A DNA stretch of 64,000 nt from an uncultured Chlorobiota bacterium (GTDB taxonomy: Bacteria > Bacteroidota > Ignavibacteria > UBA10030 > UBA6906). The stretch lies in the NCBI GenBank assembly GCA_900696645.1, contig CAADGV010000007.1, positions 332,971-396,970 on the forward strand. The letters are read 5' to 3'. A program made the translations under genes and the position numbers. The notes beneath the pieces were generated by a model. It did not search any database. It saw only the letters and a list, made by a program, of their open reading frames with translations, and was not told where the DNA came from. This document shows, in pieces, positions 1 to 7,930 of the stretch (its first letter is position 1; each line of letters starts with the position of its first letter).

Positions 1-142
1 CGAACAATCCACAGTGAATCTGAGGAGCCCGTTATTGATTGATGCAGGGAAACATCTCGGGAAGCAGTCAATTCTCGAGAACGAGCGGTTTGCCATTCAG
101 CACAAATTCATCAACGAGCTGCAGCTCGTTACGGGAGAGTGA
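1..142 (+). CDS. fliW: FliW, flagellar assembly factor (C-terminal end only)
   Basis: Only the last 46 codons lie in the window, read from base 2 to the TGA at 140-142; the start is off the left edge. The segment has the FliW signature TVNLRSPLLID followed by QSILENERFAIQHKF, which matches the conserved C-terminal part of the family. FliW binds flagellin and, when free, binds and inhibits the RNA-binding protein CsrA, so flagellin secretion controls its translation (family knowledge). The gene ends 3 bp before csrA, the usual fliW-csrA pairing, which supports both calls. Confidence 0.85.
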   Translation, partial: EQSTVNLRSPLLIDAGKHLGKQSILENERFAIQHKFINELQLVTGE

Positions 143-145
143 CAC

Positions 146-397
146 ATGTTAGTCCTATCACGCAAGCTGGATGAGGCAATTCACATTGGCGGCGGTATTC
201 GCGTTAAGATACTTCATATCAGCGATGGACAAGTGAAAATCGGGATTGAAGCTCCGCCCGACGTGAAAATCTATCGTGCCGAGATTGTTTCAGAGATTGA
301 AAAGCAAAACATCCTTGCTGCCCGTGCAGGAAAAAGTGTTGCAGCAAAAGCCGCAGGTATGTTGACGAAATCGGCGGTCAAGACAAAACCAGACTGA
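146..397 (+). CDS. csrA: CsrA, translational regulator
   Basis: This 83-residue protein starts [15 protein letters not shown] and continues with [20 protein letters not shown], the diagnostic CsrA/RsmA fold core of about 55 residues. CsrA dimers bind GGA motifs in mRNA leaders and block or alter translation; in flagellated bacteria with FliW the main target is flagellin mRNA. The last 25 residues are an Ala/Lys-rich tail beyond the usual 60-65 residue length, probably disordered. The gene lies 3 bp after fliW and 19 bp before motA, so it is likely co-transcribed with the stator genes. Confidence 0.95.
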   Translation: MLVLSRKLDEAIHIGGGIRVKILHISDGQVKIGIEAPPDVKIYRAEIVSEIEKQNILAARAGKSVAAKAAGMLTKSAVKTKPD

Positions 398-416
398 TGA
401 GAAAAGGGTTGTATCC

Positions 417-1283
417 ATGTTTGTCATAATCGGAATTGCTGTTGTGTTGCTGAGCGTTCTCGGCGGGTTTGTGCTGCACGGCGGCCCGCTTGGAGTGCTT
501 TTCCAGCCGGAGGAATTTCTCATTATCGGCGGTGCTGCAATGGGCGCATTGTTGGTGCAGACGCCACCGTCGCTGCTCAAACGGGTGGCAAGCAACATGG
601 GCGGTCTCTTCAAGGGCGATCCGTACACCAGGGATGAGTATCTGAACATGCTGAAGACGATGTTCGAACTCTTCAACGCCGCAACACGTGACGGTTTGAT
701 AGCTATTGAACAACACGTTGAAAAGCCGGAGGCAAGCTCCATCTTCTCAAAAAATAAATTTCTTATGCACCACAAGCATGCACTGTACTATCTTGCCGAT
801 ACGATGAAACTGCTGATGGGAGGCGGGGTGCCGCCGCATGATCTTGAGTCGATGCTTGAAGCGGATATCGAGACACATCACACCGAAGAAACGCAAGCAA
901 GTGGAATGTTGCAGAAGGTGGCCGATGCCCTGCCCGGTCTTGGCATCGTTGCTGCCGTCCTGGGAATCGTGATCACGATGCAGGCAATTGATGGGCCTCC
1001 TGCGGAAATAGGCTATAAGGTTGCAGCGGCCCTTGTGGGGACGTTTCTGGGCATTTTTCTCTGCTACGGTTTCGTCGGCCCGATGTCGACGCACATGGAT
1101 CTGTTAAGCCAATCGCAATCGCGGTATTTTGAATGTATGAAGGCCGGCATCGTCGCCTATGCAAAGGGGAACGCCCCGTTGGTGGTTGTTGAGTTTGCCC
1201 GACGCGTCATTCCAAACGAAGTACGGCCGACATTCCAGGAACTGGAGCAAGCGGTGAAAGCTCTTAAGCATGTACAATCCTAA
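417..1283 (+). CDS. motA: MotA, flagellar motor stator protein
   Basis: The 288-residue protein has hydrophobic segments near residues 1-20, 30-50, 165-190 and 200-222, the four-helix MotA layout, with a cytoplasmic loop between the second and third. The two conserved prolines of the proton channel are visible in ALPGLGIVAAVLGI (P173) and FVGPMS (P222). MotA and MotB assemble as a 5:2 ion-driven unit that turns the flagellar rotor (family knowledge). The start at 417 has an AAGGG ribosome site upstream. motB begins 17 bp after the stop, so the two form an operon. Confidence 0.93.
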   Translation: MFVIIGIAVVLLSVLGGFVLHGGPLGVLFQPEEFLIIGGAAMGALLVQTPPSLLKRVASNMGGLFKGDPYTRDEYLNMLKTMFELFNAATRDGLIAIEQHVEKPEASSIFSKNKFLMHHKHALYYLADTMKLLMGGGVPPHDLESMLEADIETHHTEETQASGMLQKVADALPGLGIVAAVLGIVITMQAIDGPPAEIGYKVAAALVGTFLGIFLCYGFVGPMSTHMDLLSQSQSRYFECMKAGIVAYAKGNAPLVVVEFARRVIPNEVRPTFQELEQAVKALKHVQS

Positions 1284-1300
1284 GTAATTGGGCGAGGGCA

Positions 1301-2065
1301 ATGAACCGCAGTCACAGCGATCTTCCCATTATCATCAAGAAGAGGAAGCACGGCGCTCACGGCCATCATGGCGGCGCGTGGAAAGTAGCGTATGCTGATT
1401 TCGTTACTGCGATGATGGCCTTGTTCATTGTGTTGTGGATTGTCGGGCAGAGCAAGCAGGTGAAGGAATATGTAGCGCATTATTTCAGGGACCCCGGGGC
1501 TTTTTTTGAGAACTCAACGGGAGGCGGCGCGTTCAACGGAACAACAGTTCCAATGCCCCAACAACATGTTGAAGACAATCTGCGTCGTGAAACCAAACGA
1601 ATGGAGCATATGGCCTCAACGCTGACGAACAAATTAGGGCAGGATTCGTCGCTGCATCAGCTCCTGAGCCAGATTTCATTTGAGATGACGGAAGAAGGGA
1701 TGAGAATAAATCTGAACGAGTCTGCTCAAGGCACATATTTCGACCTCGGTACATCTCGGCTGAAACCGGAGGCTATCGGGATACTGACTACGATTGCAAC
1801 CGAGATCGGAAGACTTCCTAACGATGTGGTCATTGAAGGGCACACAGATGCGCTTCCATATTCGAGCACGCTGGGGTATACGAATTTCGAGTTGAGCACG
1901 GATCGCGCCAATGCGGCGCGTCGTCTTCTCATGGCCAACGGGTTGCGGGCTGAACAGCTTTCCGATGTTCGCGGCTATGCCGACACCCGGCTGCGCGATC
2001 GCAACAGGCCGTTTGATGCTTCCAATCGCAGAATCAGCATTGTGATTAAGTTCGGGGAACAGTAG
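1301..2065 (+). CDS. motB: MotB, flagellar motor stator protein
   Basis: The 254-residue protein has a short basic cytoplasmic N-terminus, a single membrane helix starting VAYADFVTAMMALFIVLWI with the proton-carrying aspartate at D33, a plug-like stretch after it (QVKEYVAHYF), and a C-terminal OmpA-like peptidoglycan-binding domain from about residue 140 (EGHTDALPY, NFELSTDRANAARR). This is the complete MotB architecture; the channel residue and helix fit a proton rather than sodium stator, though ion choice is inferred. It lies directly after motA and is followed after 1 bp by the receiver protein at 2067. Confidence 0.93.
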   Translation: MNRSHSDLPIIIKKRKHGAHGHHGGAWKVAYADFVTAMMALFIVLWIVGQSKQVKEYVAHYFRDPGAFFENSTGGGAFNGTTVPMPQQHVEDNLRRETKRMEHMASTLTNKLGQDSSLHQLLSQISFEMTEEGMRINLNESAQGTYFDLGTSRLKPEAIGILTTIATEIGRLPNDVVIEGHTDALPYSSTLGYTNFELSTDRANAARRLLMANGLRAEQLSDVRGYADTRLRDRNRPFDASNRRISIVIKFGEQ

Positions 2066-2066
2066 T

Positions 2067-3260
2067 ATGAACAAGCCGCCAAAAATCTTGATCGTTGACG
2101 ACGACGAGGTGCAGTTGCAGGTCATCGGGCATGCCATTCAATCGGTAGGCGAGTATGTCGTCTTGACGACAACAAGCCCTATAACCGCAATGCAGATTGC
2201 CGAGAAACACTCTCCCGACGTTATCTTGAGCGACTTTTTCATGCCCGAGCAGGATGGATTCACCTTCTGCCGAAAGGTCAAAGAGCATCCCCGGTTGCGT
2301 ACGGTAATGTTTATTCTTCTGACATCGGCATCGACAATTGATCAACGGGTCCGCGGCCTTGACCTCGGCGCCGATGACTATATTGCCAAGCCGTTTAATA
2401 CTGAGGAGTTGCTTTCACGCATCAGGGCTGCACTCCGCTTGAGGGCGTTGAACGATGAACTCGAAACCGACAAAGCGCAACTTTCCGCTCTCTACAAAGA
2501 GGCGGAAGAAAGTTTCATGGGAGTGCTCTCACTGCTGACACACCTGATTGGCCAACGTGTGCCGAGCGCGTCCGTACGCGGGGATCGTGCGGCTGCCATG
2601 GCCCGCTGGATTGGCGAACGCCTCGGCTTGAATGAAGAAGAGTTGAAGATGCTTGAGATCGCGGCAAAGCTCCATGAGATCGGCAAGGTCAATCTGCCTG
2701 ATGATCTGTTGAAAAAGCCGGTGTCTGAGTTAACCGACGTTGAGCGCGGAGCGATTGCGCATTTTCCGATAATGGGGCAGATGATTCTCGGCGGCATACC
2801 GCGTCTGCAATCCGTTGGCGCGTTTCTTCGTCATCAGATGGAGAATTTTGACGGAACCGGATATCCCGACAAGCTGCAAAAAGATCAGATCCCGATTGAA
2901 GCGCGTATTCTGCGGGCAATCAACGTCGTTGAATCGGAATGTGCGGTGCATCCCGGGAATGTTGAGAGCGCAGTCTCTGCTATTACGCGTTGCAAGGGGA
3001 CTGTGATTGATCCGCATATTGTGCAGTTGATCACCGAGTATTTGCAAGTCGTGGAAAACCCCGCATGGCGCGAAGGGAAGAGGCAGGTGTCGATCTATGA
3101 TTTGAAGGAAGGAATGGTGATAGCACACGACTTGACCACGGGAAGCGGCACCAAACTCCTCTCGGACAAATCGAAGATTTCCCTTTCGATTCTTGAGAGA
3201 ATATTTGCTCACCACCAGCATGATCCGATTCTTAATACCATTTACGTCTACGACGCATAA
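2067..3260 (+). CDS. Response regulator with degenerate HD-GYP domain
   Basis: The 397-residue protein has an N-terminal receiver domain (about 1-125: DDD acid cluster, phospho-acceptor in DVILSDFFMP, Lys in AKPFN) and an HD-GYP-type domain (about 150-330). HD-GYP domains hydrolyse cyclic di-GMP using a two- or three-iron centre. Here the motif FDGTGYP is kept, but several metal ligands differ: the first His region reads RGDRA, the HD pair reads HE (LHEIGK) and the usual HHE before the GYP motif reads HQMEN. The C-terminal region (DLKEGMVIAHDL) is the tail common in this group. The gene begins 1 bp after motB, so a motility role is likely; catalytic activity is doubtful, and sensing or protein binding is the alternative. 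Confidence 0.85.
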   Translation: MNKPPKILIVDDDEVQLQVIGHAIQSVGEYVVLTTTSPITAMQIAEKHSPDVILSDFFMPEQDGFTFCRKVKEHPRLRTVMFILLTSASTIDQRVRGLDLGADDYIAKPFNTEELLSRIRAALRLRALNDELETDKAQLSALYKEAEESFMGVLSLLTHLIGQRVPSASVRGDRAAAMARWIGERLGLNEEELKMLEIAAKLHEIGKVNLPDDLLKKPVSELTDVERGAIAHFPIMGQMILGGIPRLQSVGAFLRHQMENFDGTGYPDKLQKDQIPIEARILRAINVVESECAVHPGNVESAVSAITRCKGTVIDPHIVQLITEYLQVVENPAWREGKRQVSIYDLKEGMVIAHDLTTGSGTKLLSDKSKISLSILERIFAHHQHDPILNTIYVYDA

Positions 3261-3277
3261 GGTATTGGGAAAAGGAT

Positions 3278-3925
3278 TCATACCGGCTTTCCTTTTGAGA
3301 CGTACGGATTACCCTTCATGTGAAACCGCCATTTGTGCAGTGTCCCTTGAGTGATGCCGATACGTGTCGTGCGAGCTACCGCGACAGGCATTTCCAGAAA
3401 TTTCTCCTCTGCAAGCCACAAGTTGCCGGTGCATAAGTCAACGCCGTTTTCTTCCCGTCCGATTCCGAATGCTTCACACAGTTTTGCGGGTCCATTGCAT
3501 AAATTCCTTTTGGCATGTTCTGAGGTGAGCCTGATCCCGCGGTGACGTGCCATTGTTTTCACGCCTTGCACCGGCTCTGCGGCCCGCAATAATACAGCAT
3601 GTCCGACACCGGCTTCTTCCGTTACGACGTTGCAACAGAAATGCATTCCATACGTGAAATAGACATAAAGGTGTCCGCCGTTCTTGAACATTGCTTCGTT
3701 GCGGCGGGTCATACCGTTGTATGCATGACTCGCGGGATCCTTTTCTCCCAAGTATGCTTCCACTTCAACAATCTGCCCGATAAGAATTTCATCGTTTAGC
3801 CTTCTGACAAGAAACTTACCGATAAGTTGGCGGGCGACTTGCAGTGTCGGTTGCAGATAGAATTGTCGGCCGATTCTTCTCAAGTGCGGTTTCACAAGGC
3901 TGCCCTGTTGCATAGAAATAGACAT
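3278..3925 (-). CDS. DNA-3-methyladenine glycosylase, AAG family
   Basis: This 215-residue protein belongs to the AAG/MPG fold, a base-excision repair enzyme that removes alkylated purines. The catalytic segment IVEVEAYLG holds the general-base Glu (E56), followed by the substrate-pocket motifs RNEAMF and HLYVYFTYGMHFCCN and the CNGPAKLC region typical of the family. Length matches the usual 190-220 residues. It converges on the receiver/HD-GYP gene with only 17 bp between stops. No part seems missing. Confidence 0.93.
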   Translation of the reverse strand: MSISMQQGSLVKPHLRRIGRQFYLQPTLQVARQLIGKFLVRRLNDEILIGQIVEVEAYLGEKDPASHAYNGMTRRNEAMFKNGGHLYVYFTYGMHFCCNVVTEEAGVGHAVLLRAAEPVQGVKTMARHRGIRLTSEHAKRNLCNGPAKLCEAFGIGREENGVDLCTGNLWLAEEKFLEMPVAVARTTRIGITQGTLHKWRFHMKGNPYVSKGKPV

Positions 3926-3954
3926 GAACGTCTAATTGTTCAATGAGAAGGTGA

Positions 3955-3987
3955 AAGAGGAAACGAGCTTGGGGCGAATTTCCTCTT
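3955..3987 (-). terminator. Weak terminator-like hairpin after the DUF3078 gene
   Basis: A 9-bp inverted repeat (AAGAGGAAA / TTTCCTCTT) with a 15-base loop lies just past the stop of the gene ending at 4001. On the minus strand it is followed only by TCACC rather than a T run, so it may be a weak or non-functional terminator. Confidence 0.35.
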
Positions 3988-4000
3988 CATTCAAGCGGGC

Positions 4001-4849
4001 CTAAAATATATTATATGTGAAGCCGACTGCAATTACCTCTTTGATTTGCGTTCTCGGGAACGGTTCGACATTGAGCAGTTGCACCGAGAAAATTGCGCTG
4101 ATGAATTTGTTCACTGTCATTGTCAGTCTGCTGTCGCTGCGGATATCAACACGTTCAATCTTTTTGAGCGGCGCGAAAAGCTCGAGCTTGGACGTAAAAA
4201 GGATGTTCTCGGCAAGCTTCCACTCAACATCTGTTACCGACTCGATGCCGCCTTCGACTTTGGATGTTTCGACTTGTTGCGTCTCGGGGTTGTCTGCGTA
4301 ACCGTGCCTTTTCGAGAAGGTCTCGCGTAATGCCATTCCGAGACGTGTCTTCACCTCGGTAATGGGTTGCCAGCCCGCACCGACACTTTGAGTCAGGTAT
4401 GCAGGGTCAAAGAAACCGGAAACCTCAGACTTGTCGCCCGCTGCCGGCGTATCGTATTTGTATCCCGGGGCGAACTGCGATTTGAATGTTACACCCGCAT
4501 ACGGATTTACATATTGATTCAGTTTGTAGGTGAGGATGGACTCCAACTCAATCTTGTCGTCAGTTTTTCGCAGCCCCTTGTCGGAAATGCGCGCCTGGCC
4601 AAACCCAAATTTGTATGCGTTCGCCCAGTTGGTTTTCTCCTCGTCACCCACTGACTTGCCCTCGATGGAGAATGTCCAGGAAAGGGCATTGTCGCCGCCT
4701 ACCGACCAATCGGTGAAACCGATTTGGGCGAGCGTAAGGCCCGCTACCATACTATGCGTCCACCCGTACTTGGGAGCCTGAACGGTGTCGGTTTGCGCGA
4801 ACAGCGTGTTCGCAACGACGATTAGAGAGAATAAAGCAAATGCTTTCAT
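4001..4849 (-). CDS. DUF3078-like secreted or outer-membrane protein
   Basis: The protein of 282 residues starts with a clear signal peptide (MKAFALFSLIVVANTLFAQ) and continues as alternating polar/aromatic strands ending in the barrel-like terminus VGFTYNIF. The pattern GLTLAQIGFTDWSVGGDNALSW matches what I recall of the DUF3078 family of Bacteroidota envelope proteins of unknown function. An upstream in-frame ATG at 4912 exists, but the chosen start at 4849 has AGAAGGAA at the right distance and begins exactly at the signal peptide. It is flanked by terminators on both sides, so it is probably transcribed alone. Confidence 0.75.
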   Translation of the reverse strand: MKAFALFSLIVVANTLFAQTDTVQAPKYGWTHSMVAGLTLAQIGFTDWSVGGDNALSWTFSIEGKSVGDEEKTNWANAYKFGFGQARISDKGLRKTDDKIELESILTYKLNQYVNPYAGVTFKSQFAPGYKYDTPAAGDKSEVSGFFDPAYLTQSVGAGWQPITEVKTRLGMALRETFSKRHGYADNPETQQVETSKVEGGIESVTDVEWKLAENILFTSKLELFAPLKKIERVDIRSDSRLTMTVNKFISAIFSVQLLNVEPFPRTQIKEVIAVGFTYNIF

Positions 4850-4892
4850 CGATAGTTCCTTCTGGAAAATGTAACCGGATATGTCTTGCCAA

Positions 4893-4921
4893 AAGCCCGG
4901 AGCGTTCCGCACTCCGGGCTT
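4893..4921 (-). terminator. Rho-independent terminator after the LysM gene
   Basis: A 10-bp perfect stem (AAGCCCGGAG / CTCCGGGCTT) with a 9-base loop is followed on the minus strand by CTTTTGG. It lies 31 bp past the stop codon of the LysM protein gene and upstream of the DUF3078 start. Confidence 0.75.
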
Positions 4922-4952
4922 CCGAAAAGAGAATTCTCAATTTCCTATGTGG

Positions 4953-5327
4953 CTATGGGTTCGGGATTTTGAGATGTTGACCTACTTTGATCAGATCGGG
5001 ATTTGTCAGGACATCTTTGTTGATGTTGAAGATATCCATGTACTTGTTCGGGCTTCCGAGATGCTGCTTTGCAATCTTCGACAACGTATCGCCTGATTGT
5101 ACAGTGTACACGCCGTATAAATCCGTTTTCTCTACGCGGATATCGGCGGCCATTTCGCTTTCCCATCCCGGGATGGTCTTGATTTTGTCCCAGACCAGGT
5201 TCTTTTCCAACTGATACGACGCGGTACCTTTGATTTTCAACTTTCCTGCATCTTCAGCCACGGAGTCCATACGAACACCGAGCTTGGACGCAAGATCAAG
5301 AACAGATTGATATTTTGATTGTAACAC
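4953..5327 (-). CDS. BON-LysM protein, Kbp/YgaU-like
   Basis: The 124-residue protein has a short BON-like region (residues about 8-62, with LKIKGTASYQLEKNLVWDKI) and a C-terminal LysM domain (about 72-122, YTVQSGDTLSKIAKQHLG ... LKIPNP). This is the layout of E. coli Kbp (YgaU), a soluble potassium-binding stress protein, although LysM usually means peptidoglycan binding; which applies here is not known. There is no signal peptide. The start is a GTG with AAAGGTAG upstream. It lies 39 bp after mscL on the same strand and before a terminator, so the two may share a transcript, fitting an osmotic-stress theme. Confidence 0.85.
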   Translation of the reverse strand: MLQSKYQSVLDLASKLGVRMDSVAEDAGKLKIKGTASYQLEKNLVWDKIKTIPGWESEMAADIRVEKTDLYGVYTVQSGDTLSKIAKQHLGSPNKYMDIFNINKDVLTNPDLIKVGQHLKIPNP

Positions 5328-5366
5328 GGGGCTACCTTTCGATTGATGTTAGGGGATTGTTACGGC

Positions 5367-5780
5367 CTACTTGGCGCGAAGCGCATCCCGAATTTCGGTA
5401 AGGAGTACCTCTTCCTTGGTCGGCCCGGGCGGCGGAGCGGCTGCTTCCTTCTTCTTGAGAGTGTTCACTCCTTTGACGATAAGGAACATTACAAACGCCA
5501 CGACGATAAAGTCCAGTGTAAAAGTAAGGAAGCTGCCAATGCTTAGTGCAACCTCCGGTTTCACGACTGTACCTGAAGCATCCAACTCGGCGGCGCGTAT
5601 GGCAATTTTCCATTTGCTGAAATCAACGCCGGCTGTGATGAGTCCGATAATCGGGGCTACAATACCTTCCGTAAATGAAGACACAACTTTGCCGAACGCT
5701 CCGCCCATGACAAAAGCGACCGCGATATCAACAAGGTTGCCTCGCATTGCAAAGGACTTGAATTCCGACAACATTGACAT
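5367..5780 (-). CDS. mscL: MscL, large-conductance mechanosensitive channel
   Basis: From the start at 5780 the protein is 137 residues, the usual MscL size. It begins MSMLSEFKSFAMRGNLVDIAVAF, the amphipathic N-terminal helix and first pore helix with the typical FVMGGAFGKVVSSF, followed by a periplasmic loop and a second membrane helix (FIVVAFVMFLIVKGVN), then a charged C-terminal bundle. MscL opens under membrane tension to release solutes after osmotic down-shock. A longer reading frame opens at 5843, but GGAAGGA precedes 5780, which also fits the family start. Confidence 0.95.
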   Translation of the reverse strand: MSMLSEFKSFAMRGNLVDIAVAFVMGGAFGKVVSSFTEGIVAPIIGLITAGVDFSKWKIAIRAAELDASGTVVKPEVALSIGSFLTFTLDFIVVAFVMFLIVKGVNTLKKKEAAAPPPGPTKEEVLLTEIRDALRAK

Positions 5781-5840
5781 GAGCAAATTCCTTCCAAGAG
5801 TTTGGGTTATTGTAAGTGAAAACTGAAGTAGATCGTCCTC

Positions 5841-5880
5841 CAAAAACTACTGTGCCTCCATCGTTGGATGGAGGCACAGT
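5841..5880 (-). terminator. Strong rho-independent terminator after the OmpA gene
   Basis: A 14-bp perfect stem (ACTGTGCCTCCATC / GATGGAGGCACAGT, arms 5849-5862 and 5867-5880) with a GTTG loop is followed on the minus strand by AGTTTTTGG. It lies 11 bp past the stop of the OmpA-family gene. Confidence 0.88.
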
Positions 5881-5891
5881 CCGAAGAGTTC

Positions 5892-7394
5892 TTACTTCAC
5901 TCTGAAGAACTCAATACGGCGGTTCTTCTGACGGCCATCGGCTGTTTTGTTGTCGCCGATCGGATTCGTATCGCCGTATCCCTTTGAGGCGACGCGATCT
6001 GCCGGAATACCCTTCTTCACAAGCCATGCCTTCACTGCATCTGCACGACGCTGTGACAGTCTCATATTGCTGGCCGGGTTTCCAACATTGTCGGTATACC
6101 CGCGGATCTCAACCTGAACGTCTTTGTTCTGATCGAGGGTGTTGAATGCCTGCTCAAGAATTTCCTCGGAAGCAGGTTCAATATCCCATTTCCCTGTCTT
6201 GAAGACGATTCCTTCGAGAACGATCGCCTTGCCTACCTCAACTTTGATTTCCTTCTTCTTCGGGACATCGTCCGTCGGATCGAGAGGATTGGTCTTGTTG
6301 GCAATTTCCTGACCGTCGTTTACGGAGCCACCATCAGTGTCTGCCTTCAGCGGGTCGGTCTTGTACTTCAACACTTCGTCACCGTCGCTCAGGCCGTCGC
6401 CGTCGGTATCGGCCTTCAGCGGGTCGGTCTTGTACTTCAACACTTCGTCACCATCGCTCAGGCCATCGCCGTCGGTGTCGGCCTTCAATGGATCGGTTTT
6501 GTGCTTGTATACTTCATCGCCATCACTCAGGCCATCGCCATCGGTGTCGGCCTTCAGCGGGTCGGTCTTGTACTTCAGTACCTCGTCGCCATCGCTCAGG
6601 CCGTCGCCATCGGTGTCTGCCAGCAACGGATTGGTTCTGTACTTGTGTACTTCATCTCCATCGCTCAAACCATCGCCGTCGGAGTCAGGATTCTTCTTGT
6701 CCGTGCCGAGTTGTTTTTCCTCGCGATTGGTAAGTCCGTCGCCGTCGGGATCCGCACTGCCGCTTTCACCTGCGACTGTCAGACCGATGAGGAAGTTCCA
6801 GTACGCATCTTTTCCGGTTGCATTGGCTTGCGATGCCGAGGTGATGGTATTGAGGTTATCATTGAATGCATAGTTGAAGCCACCGCTCATTTCAAATGCG
6901 GTGTTGTCATCGAGTCGGATTTGTATGCCGATTCCGGCAGGCGCATATCCGAGCCAGCCTTTCTTCTTAACGGAAGGATCGGTATTTCCCGGAGTTTCTT
7001 CCATATCGTAGTGAATTACACCTGCGCCAGCATAGATGAAGGGATTCCAGTTTGTAAATGAAAATGGACTAAGGAGGAGACGGAAATCTATCGGTACGAT
7101 CTGGGCGATGGCGTTAGAACCATCCTGATTGCCTTCAAATTTGCCGACACGATTTGAACCGGCCATCCGGCCAAGTCCGACACCAAGTTCTCCCTGCACG
7201 ACATCAGCGAATCCGTACCGCAGGAAAGCGCGGGCCAAAAAGCGGCTTTCTTTGTCAACGAGGTCATCGGTTTGCCCGAAGACGCCGCCGAAACCGATTC
7301 CCCCGCCCAAGCCGACGTCTTTGAACTGCGCGCTGGTTGGGACTACGAGCGCAAACAGAAGCGCCAAGATGCACAAAGCAGTGAAGTGCTTCAT
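5892..7394 (-). CDS. OmpA-family outer-membrane protein with thrombospondin type 3 repeats
   Basis: The 500-residue protein has a signal peptide (about 1-22, ending PTSAQ), an N-terminal beta-barrel-like region (about 23-205), a run of calcium-binding thrombospondin type 3 repeats (about 210-375, DTDGDGLSDGDEV units) and a C-terminal OmpA domain (about 390-500, with EIRGYTDNVG and RRADAVKAWLVKKG) that binds peptidoglycan. This is the OprF-like layout common in Bacteroidota: barrel in the outer membrane, stiff Ca-loaded stalk, cell-wall anchor. It is bounded by terminators on both sides and is probably monocistronic. The repeats are almost identical in DNA as well (see the repeat entry). Confidence 0.92.
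   Translation of the reverse strand: MKHFTALCILALLFALVVPTSAQFKDVGLGGGIGFGGVFGQTDDLVDKESRFLARAFLRYGFADVVQGELGVGLGRMAGSNRVGKFEGNQDGSNAIAQIVPIDFRLLLSPFSFTNWNPFIYAGAGVIHYDMEETPGNTDPSVKKKGWLGYAPAGIGIQIRLDDNTAFEMSGGFNYAFNDNLNTITSASQANATGKDAYWNFLIGLTVAGESGSADPDGDGLTNREEKQLGTDKKNPDSDGDGLSDGDEVHKYRTNPLLADTDGDGLSDGDEVLKYKTDPLKADTDGDGLSDGDEVYKHKTDPLKADTDGDGLSDGDEVLKYKTDPLKADTDGDGLSDGDEVLKYKTDPLKADTDGGSVNDGQEIANKTNPLDPTDDVPKKKEIKVEVGKAIVLEGIVFKTGKWDIEPASEEILEQAFNTLDQNKDVQVEIRGYTDNVGNPASNMRLSQRRADAVKAWLVKKGIPADRVASKGYGDTNPIGDNKTADGRQKNRRIEFFRVK
6337..6681. repeat. Five tandem 69-bp units coding for thrombospondin-3 repeats
   Basis: Units begin near 6337, 6406, 6475, 6544 and 6613, each 69 bp and in frame with the OmpA-family gene on the minus strand. 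Each codes for a 23-residue unit of the form ADTDGDGLSDGDEVLKYKTD. The first two units are nearly identical, and the last (N-terminal in the protein) is the most diverged. Such identity allows unit number to change by slippage or recombination. Confidence 0.9.
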
Positions 7395-7454
7395 CGTTCG
7401 TTCCTTTATTTGTGAGTGTATATGATGGTTATGGATGTTATGCGTGTTGAGAAC

Positions 7455-7479
7455 AAAAGACTGAATGGTGATTCAGTCT
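7455..7479 (-). terminator. Terminator overlapping the STAS gene stop codon
   Basis: A 9-bp stem (AGACTGAAT / ATTCAGTCT, arms 7458-7466 and 7471-7479) with a 4-base loop is followed on the minus strand by TTTTGTTCTC. The TGA stop of the STAS gene lies inside the upstream arm. Confidence 0.75.
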
Positions 7480-7772
7480 AACACGTTTCTTCTGAGACCA
7501 GTTGTTTGCAGCATATTGCGAACAAGAGAACTGCAATTCAACAGATACATTCTTTCAGTAATATGCTGTCGAAGAACATTCACAGCTCTCGGATCAAGAA
7601 AGCCTACCGACGAAAAATCAAGCACCAGTTCAGTTGTTGATGATTTGCTGAGTTCTGCCATCAGATCCGACCACGGCTCGATATCAGCCTCTTTGACCAT
7701 ACCCTCAATCTTGACGATCTTGGTCGTTGGACTCGAGTAGACGCTCTTGGCTCTAAACATTGGGGTCTGCAT
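7473..7772 (-). CDS. STAS-domain protein, anti-sigma-factor-antagonist-like
   Basis: From the ATG at 7772 the protein is 99 residues and consists of one STAS domain: a strand with KIVKIEGMV, a second with ELVLDFSSVGFLD, and the helix that follows. In SpoIIAA-type proteins the loop after the second strand carries a phosphorylated Ser (D-S-S/T-G); here it reads LDPRAV, so the phospho-site is replaced by Pro-Arg. The reading frame extends upstream to 7934, but the extra residues do not look like protein of this family. It follows the sigma-54 activator gene after 158 bp that contain a terminator-like structure. It may serve as a scaffold or binding module; partners are unknown. Confidence 0.7.
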   Translation of the reverse strand: MQTPMFRAKSVYSSPTTKIVKIEGMVKEADIEPWSDLMAELSKSSTTELVLDFSSVGFLDPRAVNVLRQHITERMYLLNCSSLVRNMLQTTGLRRNVLD

Positions 7773-7836
7773 TTTTCTTCTATACCCCCACATCCATGCC
7801 AAGTCTAAATTGCCATGAGTTTCGCGACAATTTAGC

Positions 7837-7891
7837 AAAAAAGAGCCCAAATGCAAAATTTTATGGCCGAGAGCCCTGCAAGCATTTGGAC
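7837..7891 (-). terminator. Terminator-like structure between the sigma-54 activator and STAS genes
   Basis: Arms 7882-7891 and 7845-7854 form a 10-bp stem with one G-U pair; the 27-base loop can form a small inner GGC/GCC hairpin. On the minus strand the structure is followed by CTCTTTTTTGC. It lies about 40 bp after the activator stop codon, so the STAS gene may be only partly co-transcribed with the upstream operon. Confidence 0.5.
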
Positions 7892-7930
7892 TTGGCCATG
7901 TAATACCACGACGCCGTGATATTGCGTGGG

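Noticed and set aside
6337-6681. Regular 69-bp repeats considered as a CRISPR array
   Set aside because: Units are contiguous without unique spacers and stay in frame as calcium-binding protein repeats.
6337-7061. Long open frames on the plus strand opposite the OmpA-family gene
   Set aside because: They mirror the thrombospondin-3 repeats, have repetitive Ser/Arg-rich content with no ribosome site, and the minus-strand protein is clearly real.
7770-7800. Possible sigma-54 promoter before the STAS gene (TTGGCATGG ... TGGGG)
   Set aside because: The -24-like part fits, but the -12 element reads GG instead of GC, so the match is not good enough.
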